A DNA stretch of 64,000 nt, from NCBI GenBank assembly GCA_020444045.1, contig JAHLLS010000003.1, positions 1 to 64,000 on the forward strand, read 5' to 3'. The translations under genes and the position numbers were made by a program. The notes beneath the pieces were generated by a model. The model was not told where the DNA came from, did no database searches, and worked only from the letters and a program-made list of their open reading frames with translations. Within the stretch, counting starts at the first letter, position 1. Every line of letters starts with the position of its first letter. Below, piece by piece: positions 20,509 to 29,572 of the stretch. The stretch is from Deltaproteobacteria bacterium. GTDB lineage: Bacteria; Desulfobacterota; Desulfobacteria; Desulfobacterales; UBA5852.

Positions 20509-20524
20509 TGGCATGAGTCTTGTA
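20509..20524 (+). promoter_or_regulatory. Sigma54-type (-24/-12) promoter candidate
   Basis: TGGCATGAGTCTTGTA matches the sigma54 consensus TGGCACG-N4-TTGCA at all but the G+C positions noted: ATG instead of ACG and TTGT instead of TTGC, with the required 12-bp GG-to-G spacing. It lies 65 bp before the DUF6794-like gene, a suitable distance. Confidence 0.5.
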
Positions 20525-20588
20525 AATATTCTTCGGAAGACCCGAAAAAGCTGTTTGACAGGAAACCTTATCGAAAGTTCAGCGAAAT

Positions 20589-20906
20589 ATGATGTATGAT
20601 AAATCCAATATGCCGAGTTTACCGCAGACGGTCGATGAAGTTGCCGATCTGCTGATAGCTGATTTGCCGCCGAAAGAAATGGTGACATTGTCCCGCATGA
20701 GTGAAAATGATTTTCTGCGTCTTTACAATTCCGTCGCGCAATATGTGCTGGACGAATTCCGGGTATGGACCGGCAATGACGATTTGCTGGAATCCTGTCT
20801 GGAAAAAGTGTCCGGAAGCGATGATACGACCGATCCGGCCATGATCATCCTGCGGCGCGTGTGGCAGAAACTGAATGATTTCCCGGAAATTCTGATCATC
20901 ACCTGA
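20589..20906 (+). CDS. DUF6794-like small protein
   Basis: The 105-residue protein has the layout I associate with DUF6794: an N-terminal TVDEVADLLIADLPPKEM helix, FLRLYNSVAQYVLDEFRVWTGNDDLLESC with its invariant-looking RVWTGN, then a DPAMIILRRVWQKL helix. The function of the family is unknown. No signal peptide or membrane helix is present. The start codon is uncertain because ATG occurs twice in succession and no clear ribosome site precedes it. A sigma54-type promoter lies upstream. Confidence 0.7.
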   Translation: MMYDKSNMPSLPQTVDEVADLLIADLPPKEMVTLSRMSENDFLRLYNSVAQYVLDEFRVWTGNDDLLESCLEKVSGSDDTTDPAMIILRRVWQKLNDFPEILIIT

Positions 20907-21396
20907 AATCCGCGTTTGTTGGAGCGGAGCGCATGTCCCCCCACCGGCCAGCGTGGTCCGTTTGGTCCATCCGAACGGACGATCGATTCCCTTGGCACGG
21001 GTTTTTCCGCTTAGGCCGTCGTAATGGCCGAGTCGGTTCCGATGTTTGACGTCCGGCAACGGCCCTCTTCCCTTCTTCCCAAAATCTGTTTTAATCTTCC
21101 CCCTTTGGATGTCATCTGGTATCAACGTATCCAATTTGATTTAGGGCGTCCTGAGAAAAATGGCGCGGGCGGCGCGCCGGACACGGACACCGGTCTTGAC
21201 GAAAAGTCCCGATATATCCCATAACACTCAGACGAGAGGTTTGAGGGGCTGTATCCAAGCCGTTGCGCTTGTGACGACGCCGTTCAACCGGCGATTCGGA
21301 AGAGCGCCAGGCATTGTGCTGGAGGAGGTGTTCTCCCTCTCGTTTAATGGCGAATAATCGCAGCAACCGGTGCATTTTTTAGGAAAGGAATCCACC
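20907..21396. other. 490-bp leader region before the GcvT-GlyA fusion gene
   Basis: No gene is supported. A TCCGTT/AACGGA hairpin lies near 20956-20979. I looked for glycine riboswitch landmarks (the two GGGGCAAACC-type aptamer cores) and saw none. A weak sigma70-like pair, TTGACG and CATAAC with 18-bp spacing, is at about 21197-21226. Confidence 0.35.
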
Positions 21397-24051
21397 ATGA
21401 CGGAACTCAAGAAAACCGTACTGCATGATACCCACCAGACAATGGGCGCCACCATGGTGGATTTCGGCGGCTGGCATATGCCGGTCCAGTATCCTGACGG
21501 CATTCTGCATGAACACCTGATGACCCGTCGGGGCGCGGGGCTTTTTGACGTGTCCCACATGGGGCGATTCGTATTTGGGGGCTCTGCGGCCTTGCCGTTT
21601 CTGCAGAAGGTCCTGAGCAACAATGCCGCGGCGCTGGATGTTGGGCAAAGCCAGTATACCATGATACCCGATGACGCCGGGGGCGCGATCGATGACGCCT
21701 ATCTCTATCGCTTCAACGAAGAAGACTATCTCTTGGTGGTCAACGCCGGGAATCGGGACAAAGACTGGGCCCATCTGCAGGAAATCGGCACGGCGTACGA
21801 AGACCTCAAGATGCGGGACCGGTCGTCCGAGATGGCCATGGTGAGTTTGCAGGGCCCCCGGGCCAAAACCCTGCTGCAGTCGCTGCTGACCGGCGGTGCT
21901 TTGCCGGAGCCGGAAAAAAATGCCCTCAGCAAGGCGGTTGTCAGCGATGTAGAGGTATGGTTGGCGCGGACGGGGTATACCGGGGAGCCGCTTGGTTTTG
22001 AGTTGTTTATCCCGTCGGATCGGGCTGTGGCGATATGGCAGGCCTTGATCGAAAAGGGTGCCACGGCCGTAGGCCTCGGCGCAAGAGATACGCTGCGTCT
22101 TGAAGCCGGGCTGCCACTCTATGGACACGAACTGGGAATGGACGCTGATGGTCGGCCGATTCCCATATACGCCTGCGGACTGGCCCGGTTTGCGGTCAGT
22201 TTTTCGGACATCAAAGGGGATTTTATCGGCCGGAAAGCGCTGGCAAAGCAGTATGCAGCCTGGAAAGCGATTCAGAAACGCGATTTGTCCCGTCTTGCTG
22301 ATTTGCCGCGCATGGTCATGCCCATCGCGCTGACGGGCAAAGGCATCGCCCGGGCCGGCGCCCCGGTCTATCGCAACGGCGGTCTGGCCGGCTATGTGAC
22401 CAGCGGCACGATGGTGCCTTACTGGCAGTATGAGGGGGAGGGTATTGCCTCCCGCATGAGCGATCAAAAAGGCCGGCGCCCCATCGGGCTGGCCCTGATC
22501 GACAGCGATCTGCGGGAAGGGGATCAGGTGGAGGTCGAGGTTCGCGGAAAGCGTCATTCAGCCGTGGTCGTGCCCTATCATCTGCGGACCGAAGCGCCTC
22601 CCCTGGCCCGTCCCATATTGGCTGATCAACTGCATCCCGATCATAAAGCCGGCTATGACCTGTCCGAGGGGCAGCGCAAGACCCGCCTGCTGGTGGAAAA
22701 AGCGCTCGCCAATACGGTCTGGCGGCAACAGGACTGCATCAACCTGATTCCATCGGAGCAAACACCCTCACGACTCACCCGGCTTCTTTCAATTATGGAC
22801 CCGGTCGGCCGCTACGCCGAACATAAGCCCGTGACGGCGTTGGACGGACATGATGTTTTTTATTACCAGGGCACCGAATTCATTGCTGAGACAGAAGCCT
22901 TGCTGGCCAGTGAAATACGACAGTTTCTGGGATGCCGTGAGGTTGAGACGCGGTTGATTTCCGGTCAGATGGCCAATACGGCCGTTTTCAGTGCCATGGT
23001 CGACTACGTGAACCGCACGGACCGCCGGCGGGAGCCGCGTCGAATGCGTCGCGTGATGAACCATCATATTATCAAGGGCGGGCATCTCAGTGCCCAACCC
23101 ATGGGGGCGCTGCGGGATTTTGTGGCCCGCGACCCCCGCACCGAGAAGCCGGCGGTCGTCAACTTCCCGGTGATGCCCGAGAATCCATATCAGGTGGATG
23201 TCCAAGCCTGCCGGGATCTTCTTGAAATCTATCAGCCGGAATTGGTGATTTTCGGTCGCAGTATGACGCTTTACAAAGAGCCCGTGCGTGAGATTCGAAC
23301 GATGGTCGATGACATGGGACTGAAAACCATTCTCATGTACGATATGGCCCATGTTCTGGGTCTGGCCGGGCCGCATTTCCAGGAGCCGTTCGAGGAAGGG
23401 GCGGATCTGGTGACAGGCTCCACCCACAAGACCTTTTTTGGCACCCAGCGAGGAATTATCGGGGCCGAAGTCGAACTGGACGATGAGACCTGGCCACTCT
23501 GGGAGGCGATTCAGCGGCGCTCTTTTCCCGGAAGCGTCAGCAACCATCACCTGGGAACTCTCCTGGGGCTGCTCCTGGCCGCCTATGAAATGAACACATT
23601 CAAAGACCCTTACCAACGCCAGGTGGTCGCCAATGCGAAAGCCTTTGCCAAGGCACTGGATGACGCTGGCCTGAGCGTGGCCGGCGATGCCGGGATGGGC
23701 TTCACCGAAACCCACCAGGTCATCGTCCAGGTGGGCTATGCCAAAGGGCCTGAGATCGCTCAGCGCCTGGAAGACAACAATATCATCGTCAATTATCAGG
23801 CCGGGCCGACCGAGGAAGGGTTCACGGCTTCGGGCGCACTGCGGATGGGGGTGGCGGAAATGACGCGCTTCGGTATGAAAGAGGGCGATATGCAGGAATT
23901 GGCCCAATTTTTTTACGATGTGATCGTCCGTCAGCGGCAGGTCAAGAATGACGTTGCCCTATTTCGAAAAAAATATCAGGACATGCACTTTTGTTTTCCG
24001 GAAGATGCCACCGGCGATCTATTAGAACGCCTGATGCAGACGTTCCAATAG
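21397..24051 (+). CDS. gcvT-glyA: Natural fusion: glycine-cleavage T-protein (aminomethyltransferase)-like plus serine hydroxymethyltransferase
   Basis: One uninterrupted 884-residue frame starts at the ATG at 21397, behind AGGAAAGG. Residues about 1-400 form a complete GcvT (AGLFDVSHMGRF, NAGNRDKDW, RTGYTGEPLGFEL, GARDTLRLEAGLPLYGHELG). Residues about 425-884 form a complete SHMT: LIPSEQTPSR, SGQMANTAVFSAM, a GGHLS loop, DMAHVLGLAG and the PLP lysine of TGSTHKTFFG at about residue 678. Both enzymes exchange one-carbon units with tetrahydrofolate, so the fusion would couple glycine cleavage and serine synthesis. No gcvH or gcvP is nearby. Confidence 0.93.
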   Translation: MTELKKTVLHDTHQTMGATMVDFGGWHMPVQYPDGILHEHLMTRRGAGLFDVSHMGRFVFGGSAALPFLQKVLSNNAAALDVGQSQYTMIPDDAGGAIDDAYLYRFNEEDYLLVVNAGNRDKDWAHLQEIGTAYEDLKMRDRSSEMAMVSLQGPRAKTLLQSLLTGGALPEPEKNALSKAVVSDVEVWLARTGYTGEPLGFELFIPSDRAVAIWQALIEKGATAVGLGARDTLRLEAGLPLYGHELGMDADGRPIPIYACGLARFAVSFSDIKGDFIGRKALAKQYAAWKAIQKRDLSRLADLPRMVMPIALTGKGIARAGAPVYRNGGLAGYVTSGTMVPYWQYEGEGIASRMSDQKGRRPIGLALIDSDLREGDQVEVEVRGKRHSAVVVPYHLRTEAPPLARPILADQLHPDHKAGYDLSEGQRKTRLLVEKALANTVWRQQDCINLIPSEQTPSRLTRLLSIMDPVGRYAEHKPVTALDGHDVFYYQGTEFIAETEALLASEIRQFLGCREVETRLISGQMANTAVFSAMVDYVNRTDRRREPRRMRRVMNHHIIKGGHLSAQPMGALRDFVARDPRTEKPAVVNFPVMPENPYQVDVQACRDLLEIYQPELVIFGRSMTLYKEPVREIRTMVDDMGLKTILMYDMAHVLGLAGPHFQEPFEEGADLVTGSTHKTFFGTQRGIIGAEVELDDETWPLWEAIQRRSFPGSVSNHHLGTLLGLLLAAYEMNTFKDPYQRQVVANAKAFAKALDDAGLSVAGDAGMGFTETHQVIVQVGYAKGPEIAQRLEDNNIIVNYQAGPTEEGFTASGALRMGVAEMTRFGMKEGDMQELAQFFYDVIVRQRQVKNDVALFRKKYQDMHFCFPEDATGDLLERLMQTFQ

Positions 24052-24136
24052 ATGCGGCTATAAGTGATGCGATGGCGCAAACAGCGTCGACATGCCACCG
24101 GCAGCGGTCGGTTTACAACGGGGGCCGCGCCGTTTT

Positions 24137-25336
24137 TCAATCTTCCGATAGTTGTCCCGGGGCGCGATTGGCGCTGTTTTCCGGCATAACGAGGCTGGCT
24201 TTACTGATCAGGCCGCGGCCGAATTTGGCATTGATGGCATCCACCGTGTGGTCGACTTTTTCCCAGTTTGATGCGGCCGCATTCTTTTCAGGGAACAATT
24301 CGGTCTGGACAGGGACCGTTGCCGCGATGAACGTGGCAGCACCGACGCCGATCAAGCGGACCTTCTGGCGCAGGGGATAGGCTTCAAACAGATGGGCCGC
24401 CTGCCTGAAGATCAGTTCATCGGCCTGAACCGGTCGATCGAGGGTTTTGCTTCGCGTAACTTGATGGAAGTCGGCATGTTTGATTTTCAGTGAGATGGTG
24501 CGTGCCTTGACGTTCAGTTGGCGCAGCTGGCGGCCGACATCTTCAGCGTGGTGCAGCAGGAGGTTCTGCAGGACGCTGCGGTCCATGGTGTCCTGTGGCA
24601 GGGTGCTTTCGGAACTAACGGATTTGGCGGCGGTGTGCGGTGTAACCGGTGTCGGGTCGTCACCCCGGGAAAGAGCGATCAATCGGTGGCCGAACTTTCC
24701 CAGACGGTTGATCAGCATGTCGTGCGGATAGCGGCGGACATCGCCGAGGGTTTTAAGTCCCATCTTCGTCAGGTGTTGATGGGTGACGCTGCCAACGCCC
24801 GGAATTTTCCGAACAGGAAGTTGTTCGATGAACGCGGACATGTCTTCGCGGCGGATAATGGTCAATCCGTCGGGTTTTTCCAGATCGGAAGCAATCTTCG
24901 CCAGAAACCGCAGGGGCGCAGCACCAATAGAGCAGGTCAATCCGGTGGTTTGGAGGACTTTTTCTTTGATGCGGCGGGCCACAAGCTCGGGCGGTCCGAA
25001 TGATCGATGGCCGTCGCTGATATCCAGATAGGCCTCATCAATCGATACCGGTTCGACATGGGGGGTAAAGTCGCGCATCAGATCCATGATTTGGCGCGAA
25101 ACCGTTTTATAGCGGGCCATGCGACCGGGTACGATTATGGCATGCGGGCAGCGGCGGCGGGCTTCGAACATGGGCATGGCCGAGCGCACGCCATAGCGGC
25201 GGGCTTCATAGCTAGCGGTTGTCACCACACCGCGATTGGAGTTTCCGCCAACGATAATGCATTTCCCTCTGAGCTCCGGACGGTCGAGCTGTTCCACCGA
25301 AGCGAAAAAGGCGTCCATATCGATATGCAGGATCAT
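24137..25336 (-). CDS. dinB: DNA polymerase IV (Y-family translesion polymerase)
   Basis: The usual DinB start MILHIDMDAFFASVEQ sits at 25336, so the longer frame to 25414 is not used; the protein has 399 residues. Catalytic acidic residues are in HIDMDAF and SIDEAYLD. KIPGVGSVTHQHLTKMG is the thumb helix-hairpin-helix and the little-finger domain follows (ESTLPQDTMDRSVLQNLLL). A C-terminal QTELFPEKN resembles the beta-clamp-binding motif of this family. It performs error-prone bypass of damaged DNA. It stands alone. Confidence 0.95.
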   Translation of the reverse strand: MILHIDMDAFFASVEQLDRPELRGKCIIVGGNSNRGVVTTASYEARRYGVRSAMPMFEARRRCPHAIIVPGRMARYKTVSRQIMDLMRDFTPHVEPVSIDEAYLDISDGHRSFGPPELVARRIKEKVLQTTGLTCSIGAAPLRFLAKIASDLEKPDGLTIIRREDMSAFIEQLPVRKIPGVGSVTHQHLTKMGLKTLGDVRRYPHDMLINRLGKFGHRLIALSRGDDPTPVTPHTAAKSVSSESTLPQDTMDRSVLQNLLLHHAEDVGRQLRQLNVKARTISLKIKHADFHQVTRSKTLDRPVQADELIFRQAAHLFEAYPLRQKVRLIGVGAATFIAATVPVQTELFPEKNAAASNWEKVDHTVDAINAKFGRGLISKASLVMPENSANRAPGQLSED

Positions 25337-25722
25337 GACAATTACGATTCCCGATGGCTCACTCGATCCACAGGGCGGTTGCCTCCGGTTTCGACAGCGG
25401 TTGCCGCTGTTCATTAAGTGGCTGTTTTATAAATTGATACGGAGCTTTTCCCCAAGGTGCAGTTCTGAAAAACATATCAAGCGGCGATCTGCGTTTTTCA
25501 CTTGGATAACACGAATCGGTTTATATTCCCAAGGCAATTGCCGACGCGGCAAATTTGCCTATTTCTGAATGAACACGAGATAGCATCCTTAACGCAGGGG
25601 CGGTGGCGATGACCGCCAAACTTGATATACGGCATACCATGATTACCATAGCGGGGTTTAAGATTTTCTAACAAGCATTGCACGCTGCATGTCAATTACG
25701 AGGCAGGAGATATTTTTCGCTT
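25337..25722. other. 386-bp intergenic region between divergent dinB and an exported-protein gene
   Basis: No gene is supported. A hairpin GGCGGT/ACCGCC lies at about 25600-25618. An SOS-type LexA box (CTG-N10-CAG) was looked for near dinB and not found. Confidence 0.35.
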
Positions 25723-26304
25723 ATGGGATACCTGTTTGGTAAAATCAACCCCTTTTGCAATCGTCGCGCAACAGTGGTTTTGTTCCTGGTGGTTGGCTTT
25801 TTTATGGCAACCAGCTGGAATGCGAATGCGTTCCCAGTTTTTTGCAGTGATATCAATCTCTACCAGGAGGGCATGCTGACCGGATGCGATTTGAATGCCG
25901 ACCCTTTGAGCCTGACCTATGGCTCACCCCGTGTGATTGCCCTGGGGGATGGGGCGTCCGAGGCCATCGAAGTCCTATTCGTGATAACGCCGAAAAACCG
26001 ATCGCTATTTCAGGTCGGCCGTGTCGCCCTTTCCGACGGCAAGGACGGAAAGAGAGACAACGGCCAACCCGCAGACCTGGGTGAAAAGCAAAAAGAATCT
26101 AAGCTTGCGGGGGATCTCCATTCATCAGATGCGGCATCAGAATTTCTCGATCAGGATGAGGGCTGGTATTACATGAACATCGATCAGGACGGAACCTATC
26201 TGTTTTTTGGCAACCTGCCCGATACGGATGACATGATGACCAACGGGGATGAGGGCGAGTTCATGCCGGACGGTGTTGGTATTGGTAAACGCTGGCGTTT
26301 TTGA
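25723..26304 (+). CDS. Exported protein of unknown function
   Basis: From the ATG at 25723 the protein has 193 residues. It begins with a basic start (MGYLFGKINPFCNRR), a hydrophobic stretch (ATVVLFLVVGFFMATSW) and a probable cleavage site at NANA-FP. The mature part contains three cysteines near the N-terminus (FCSD, GCDL), a SPRVIALGDGASEAIEVLFVI beta segment and an acidic C-terminal half with DQDEG, DQDG and DTDD repeats that could bind calcium. I do not recognise a family. It converges on the glycosyltransferase gene with a 39-bp gap. Confidence 0.65.
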   Translation: MGYLFGKINPFCNRRATVVLFLVVGFFMATSWNANAFPVFCSDINLYQEGMLTGCDLNADPLSLTYGSPRVIALGDGASEAIEVLFVITPKNRSLFQVGRVALSDGKDGKRDNGQPADLGEKQKESKLAGDLHSSDAASEFLDQDEGWYYMNIDQDGTYLFFGNLPDTDDMMTNGDEGEFMPDGVGIGKRWRF

Positions 26305-26343
26305 CCGTTGGTCCCCGATGAGCGCTGACTTCCTTGAACTGCC

Positions 26344-27513
26344 CTACAAACCTTGAATAGTTTTTGTACGTGTGTTTCCGTTCGGCGGCGTTCCGTCCAC
26401 AGTCATGCCGGCCAAACATTTGAGGTGCGTTTCGAAGCGTTTGTAATTGTGGTGCAGATCATGATGGGAGGCGATGTGCTGTGATGCCGCGTTTCCCATT
26501 TTGTGTCTCACGTCGCTGTCCACCAATAGACGCATGATGTGGCGTGTAAATTGTGGCCAATCACCCGGAGCGCATAGAAGACCGGTCTCATTGTGCCGGA
26601 CAACTTCCGAGGCCCCCCATCCCGTGCACGCCACAACCGGCAGTCCAGCGGCCTGGGCTTCAAGATAGACCATTCCCAAACCTTCCTGAATACCCGGAAA
26701 AACGAAGATGTCGGCGCTGCGATAGTAATGGGGCATCTGATCCCTGGGAACCCGGCCGGCAAAATGGACGGATCCTCCCAGATGATGTCGTGCCAAGCGC
26801 TTCAGAACGTCTTGATTGGCACCATCGCCGCAGATTACCAATTGAAAACGGCAGCCCTTGTCTGCCAGGTGACCGCAGGAAAGGATGACCCTGGCAAGAC
26901 CTTCGGTTTTAACGCCTGGCCGGAACATGGCCGCGGTCAGAATCACAGGCCGGTCATCCGTGCTCCATTGTTGCGGCGGCGGTGCGAGGTCCGGCGGGGT
27001 GGCCGCAAAACGTTCCGGTCGTATGCCCGGGGCGATATAGTGCAGGCGATCATTGGGTACCAGGCGTTTCAGATTGGTTTCATCTCTGCGCTTATTGGTG
27101 AATACGGCATTTGCCTGCCGCAGCGCATAACGATTTAACCAAAAACCGGGTCGGGTCTTCAAGCGCCGCCGGCGTTTGGTGGAATAAACCCCCTGAAAAA
27201 TGGCATACGGTATGCCCAGGGAAGGCGCACAAATGGCGCCCAGTACATCCGGCGCTTTATAGTAAGAGTGGTACGTCAGCCATAGATGGGGCTGGAACTG
27301 GCGCACCCTGCGTCGGACCCGTGCGATTTCCATCGGGACAAGGGCCCAGCGCCAGGGCTTCCAGTAAAGCCAGCGTGTTCGAAGTCGGCTAATCAGCCGC
27401 ACATGATGACCGGATCCTTGCAGGAACTGGAAAAGTTCCGTGCCGATGACCAGGTCTCCGGAAGGATTAGGATGGCCGAGCGGCTTAAAGGGCATGTAGA
27501 AGGCAATACGCAA
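26344..27513 (-). CDS. Glycosyltransferase, GT4 type (group 1)
   Basis: The 389-residue protein begins LRIAFYMPFKPLGHPNPSGD from a TTG start; this N-terminus is typical of the GT-B fold. The C-terminal nucleotide-binding half has ILTAAMFRPGVKTEGLARVI, VHFAGRVPRDQMPHYYRSADIFVFPG and the EX7E motif QEGLGMVYLEAQAAGLPVVA. It transfers a sugar from a nucleotide donor, probably onto an envelope glycan. It is divergent from the second glycosyltransferase gene, with a shared 170-bp control region. Confidence 0.88.
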   Translation of the reverse strand: MRIAFYMPFKPLGHPNPSGDLVIGTELFQFLQGSGHHVRLISRLRTRWLYWKPWRWALVPMEIARVRRRVRQFQPHLWLTYHSYYKAPDVLGAICAPSLGIPYAIFQGVYSTKRRRRLKTRPGFWLNRYALRQANAVFTNKRRDETNLKRLVPNDRLHYIAPGIRPERFAATPPDLAPPPQQWSTDDRPVILTAAMFRPGVKTEGLARVILSCGHLADKGCRFQLVICGDGANQDVLKRLARHHLGGSVHFAGRVPRDQMPHYYRSADIFVFPGIQEGLGMVYLEAQAAGLPVVACTGWGASEVVRHNETGLLCAPGDWPQFTRHIMRLLVDSDVRHKMGNAASQHIASHHDLHHNYKRFETHLKCLAGMTVDGTPPNGNTRTKTIQGL

Positions 27514-27683
27514 CCTATGATTCCTGTGGCATTAGGGTCATGGGGCGGGTGTTGTCACAATTATTGGATTCTATTGATATTTAGGGCATTTCCATTTAAA
27601 AGTAAACTGCTGTTCGAAGTGATTTTCCGCCAGGCAAGCTGACGATTGCCGTGGAAGTATGACACCAACAGGACACGTTTGGG

Positions 27684-28874
27684 ATGAATCGACTGGATTT
27701 GCTGCTATATGCGCACGACGGTCGTGGTCTGGGTCATGCCAGCCGGAGTGTTGCTATCGGTCTGGCAGTGCGACGCTTGTTTCCGGAGTTGAAGGTTTTA
27801 TTTCTGTGCGGTGCAAGACAAAGCGCCGACCTCATCGGCGAGGGGGGGCTCGATTGGATCAAGCTTCCAGCTTATCAGACCCGTGTGGTGGGGGGTGTCT
27901 CAAAAGGCCGTGACGGGGAAAGCAATTTTTCCGATCGGGAACTGGGTGTCATCCGTTCCGGAATGATTCGAGATCTGGTTGTCCGACTGAATCCCCGCTG
28001 TGTTTTGAGCGACCACATGCCCCAAGGCAAGCATCGTGAATTGATGCCGGCCTTGGAAGCTTGTGGTTCCGGAGGCAGCACCCATTGGATTCTTGGGATG
28101 CGGGGTGTCATCGGCGATGTGGCCGGTGTGTGGTCGGATAGCGCCGTGTCTGCCTTCCGCGGGTTTTACAAGGATATCTTGTGGTATGGTGATCGAACGG
28201 TGCTGGGGGAAAGCATACCGGATGGAATTGAACGCCACTTCGAACGGAAGCCTACGGCAACCGGTTATGTCTCCCGTCTGGCGGAATGGCGTCATACCAC
28301 GTCGGATGCCTCGATGGCTTCTGCCTCCCTGGCCGCTACGGTATCGGTTCCCTGGATTGGTGAGCACACCCTGTCTTTTTTAAAAGCACTGGCCGGCGCC
28401 ATCGAACGAATTGGACCATCCTCAGGACAGTGGCATCTTTATATAGGACGCCCCAAGGATCGTTTGTTAGTTCGAGAAGCCGAAGAGGGGTTTCGACGGT
28501 TGGCCCATTGTCGTTTGTTCGAACCGGGCGCGGGCTATTTCAATTCGCTGATTCAATCTCGCATCGCCATTATCTATGGGGGCTACAACAGTCTGACCGA
28601 CCTTCTCCATACCGGTCTATCAGGCCTTGTTGTCTTGCGGAATATGGCCGACCTGGAGCAGCAGGAACATCTGGAACGATTGACGCGCCTTTTCCCGGAG
28701 CGGTTACCGGCCATCAGTGAAGAGGACTGCAGTGCGGTAAATCTGGAAACGGTTTTGCGCCGGCAACTGCAATCCGTTCGGCATGACTATGGTGGTATCC
28801 AATTGGATGGTGCCGAAACTGCCGCGAGGTTCATCAACCGGGCGATTAATGACCAACGCAATTGTTTTTCTTAG
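27684..28874 (+). CDS. MurG-like/GT28-related glycosyltransferase
   Basis: The 396-residue protein starts LDLLLYAHDGRGLGHASRSVAIGLAVRRLFPELKVLFL, the N-terminal pattern of MurG-like glycosyltransferases (HDGRGLGH loop). The C-terminal GYFNSLIQSRIAIIYGGYNSLTDLLHTG and PAISEEDC match the donor-binding half of GT28 domains. Acceptor and donor are not predictable. It is not MurG itself, since the MurG GGSQGA motif is absent. With the divergent GT4 gene it may contribute to surface polysaccharide or a glycosylated protein. Confidence 0.8.
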   Translation: MNRLDLLLYAHDGRGLGHASRSVAIGLAVRRLFPELKVLFLCGARQSADLIGEGGLDWIKLPAYQTRVVGGVSKGRDGESNFSDRELGVIRSGMIRDLVVRLNPRCVLSDHMPQGKHRELMPALEACGSGGSTHWILGMRGVIGDVAGVWSDSAVSAFRGFYKDILWYGDRTVLGESIPDGIERHFERKPTATGYVSRLAEWRHTTSDASMASASLAATVSVPWIGEHTLSFLKALAGAIERIGPSSGQWHLYIGRPKDRLLVREAEEGFRRLAHCRLFEPGAGYFNSLIQSRIAIIYGGYNSLTDLLHTGLSGLVVLRNMADLEQQEHLERLTRLFPERLPAISEEDCSAVNLETVLRRQLQSVRHDYGGIQLDGAETAARFINRAINDQRNCFS

Positions 28875-29079
28875 CCTCATGCAGGAAGATACGGGTGCGC
28901 CTGGCTATCCAAAGCGCCTAACGAAAAGCCGTGGATTTTCTAATGTGATGATGGACGGGTACGAGGGGGCCTATCGCCGGTCGAGCAGAACTGCCATATC
29001 AATGAAACGTTTGACGATATCTTGGTTATTTGAAAAGCAAACCGCGCGGCAATGTGATGGTATGATTATTGGCATGAAT

Positions 29080-29283
29080 TCAACTCTGGGAATTCCTTGT
29101 GGAGACGGCCCGGCGACCATATGCGCCTAAGGCGATCATGACGGCACCTAAGCCAATCAGCGCCGCATGCTCGGGGAAGGCAGGGGCGGGCAGCGCCGAT
29201 GCTGTGAACCAATCGGCATAGGCCGTGCCGATCAGCATTATCATAAACAGGAACATGCACGAAAAAAGAAACAATTTTTTCAT
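29080..29283 (-). CDS. Mini-protein: signal peptide plus PEP-CTERM-like tail
   Basis: The ATG at 29283 has GGGAG in front and gives 67 residues. An N-terminal signal peptide (MKKLFLFSCMFLFMIMLIGTAYA) is followed by only about a dozen residues. Then comes a tail of PEP-CTERM form: PAFPEH, a hydrophobic helix (AALIGLGAVMIALGAYG) and RR. The core triad reads FPEH rather than the common VPEP. Nothing is left over for an enzymatic domain, so it is either a small surface peptide or a signal. Two bona fide PEP-CTERM proteins are encoded in the island downstream. No exosortase gene is in the window. Confidence 0.6.
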   Translation of the reverse strand: MKKLFLFSCMFLFMIMLIGTAYADWFTASALPAPAFPEHAALIGLGAVMIALGAYGRRAVSTRNSQS

Positions 29284-29572
29284 TTTGCGGATCTCCCAAG
29301 TCAAAGTAAGCTTCAGGTAACCTCTGCTACCAGAATACATGGATTCATCAGATGCACTCGTTTATCGGTGTACTGACACTATGGTAAAGCAAGCAACATG
29401 CCATGGGGCTCAATTATAAATATATATAATAAATACAATAAATTAAAAATTTATGTGCTAACGTTTTTTTAATATGTTAGCCATTGTGGTTCAGGTTATT
29501 GTGGAATAATTTACCTAGTGGCTAATTCAATTCTCTACGAAAGCAATATGGATCCTTAGCGGGGAGGATGGC

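Noticed and set aside
20992-21010. A second sigma54-like site (TTGGCACG followed by TTTCC)
   Set aside because: The -24 half is perfect, but the -12 half lacks the required GC at the right distance.
22789-23907. A 372-residue minus-strand frame
   Set aside because: It is antisense to the SHMT half of the fusion gene, with no ribosome site or family resemblance.
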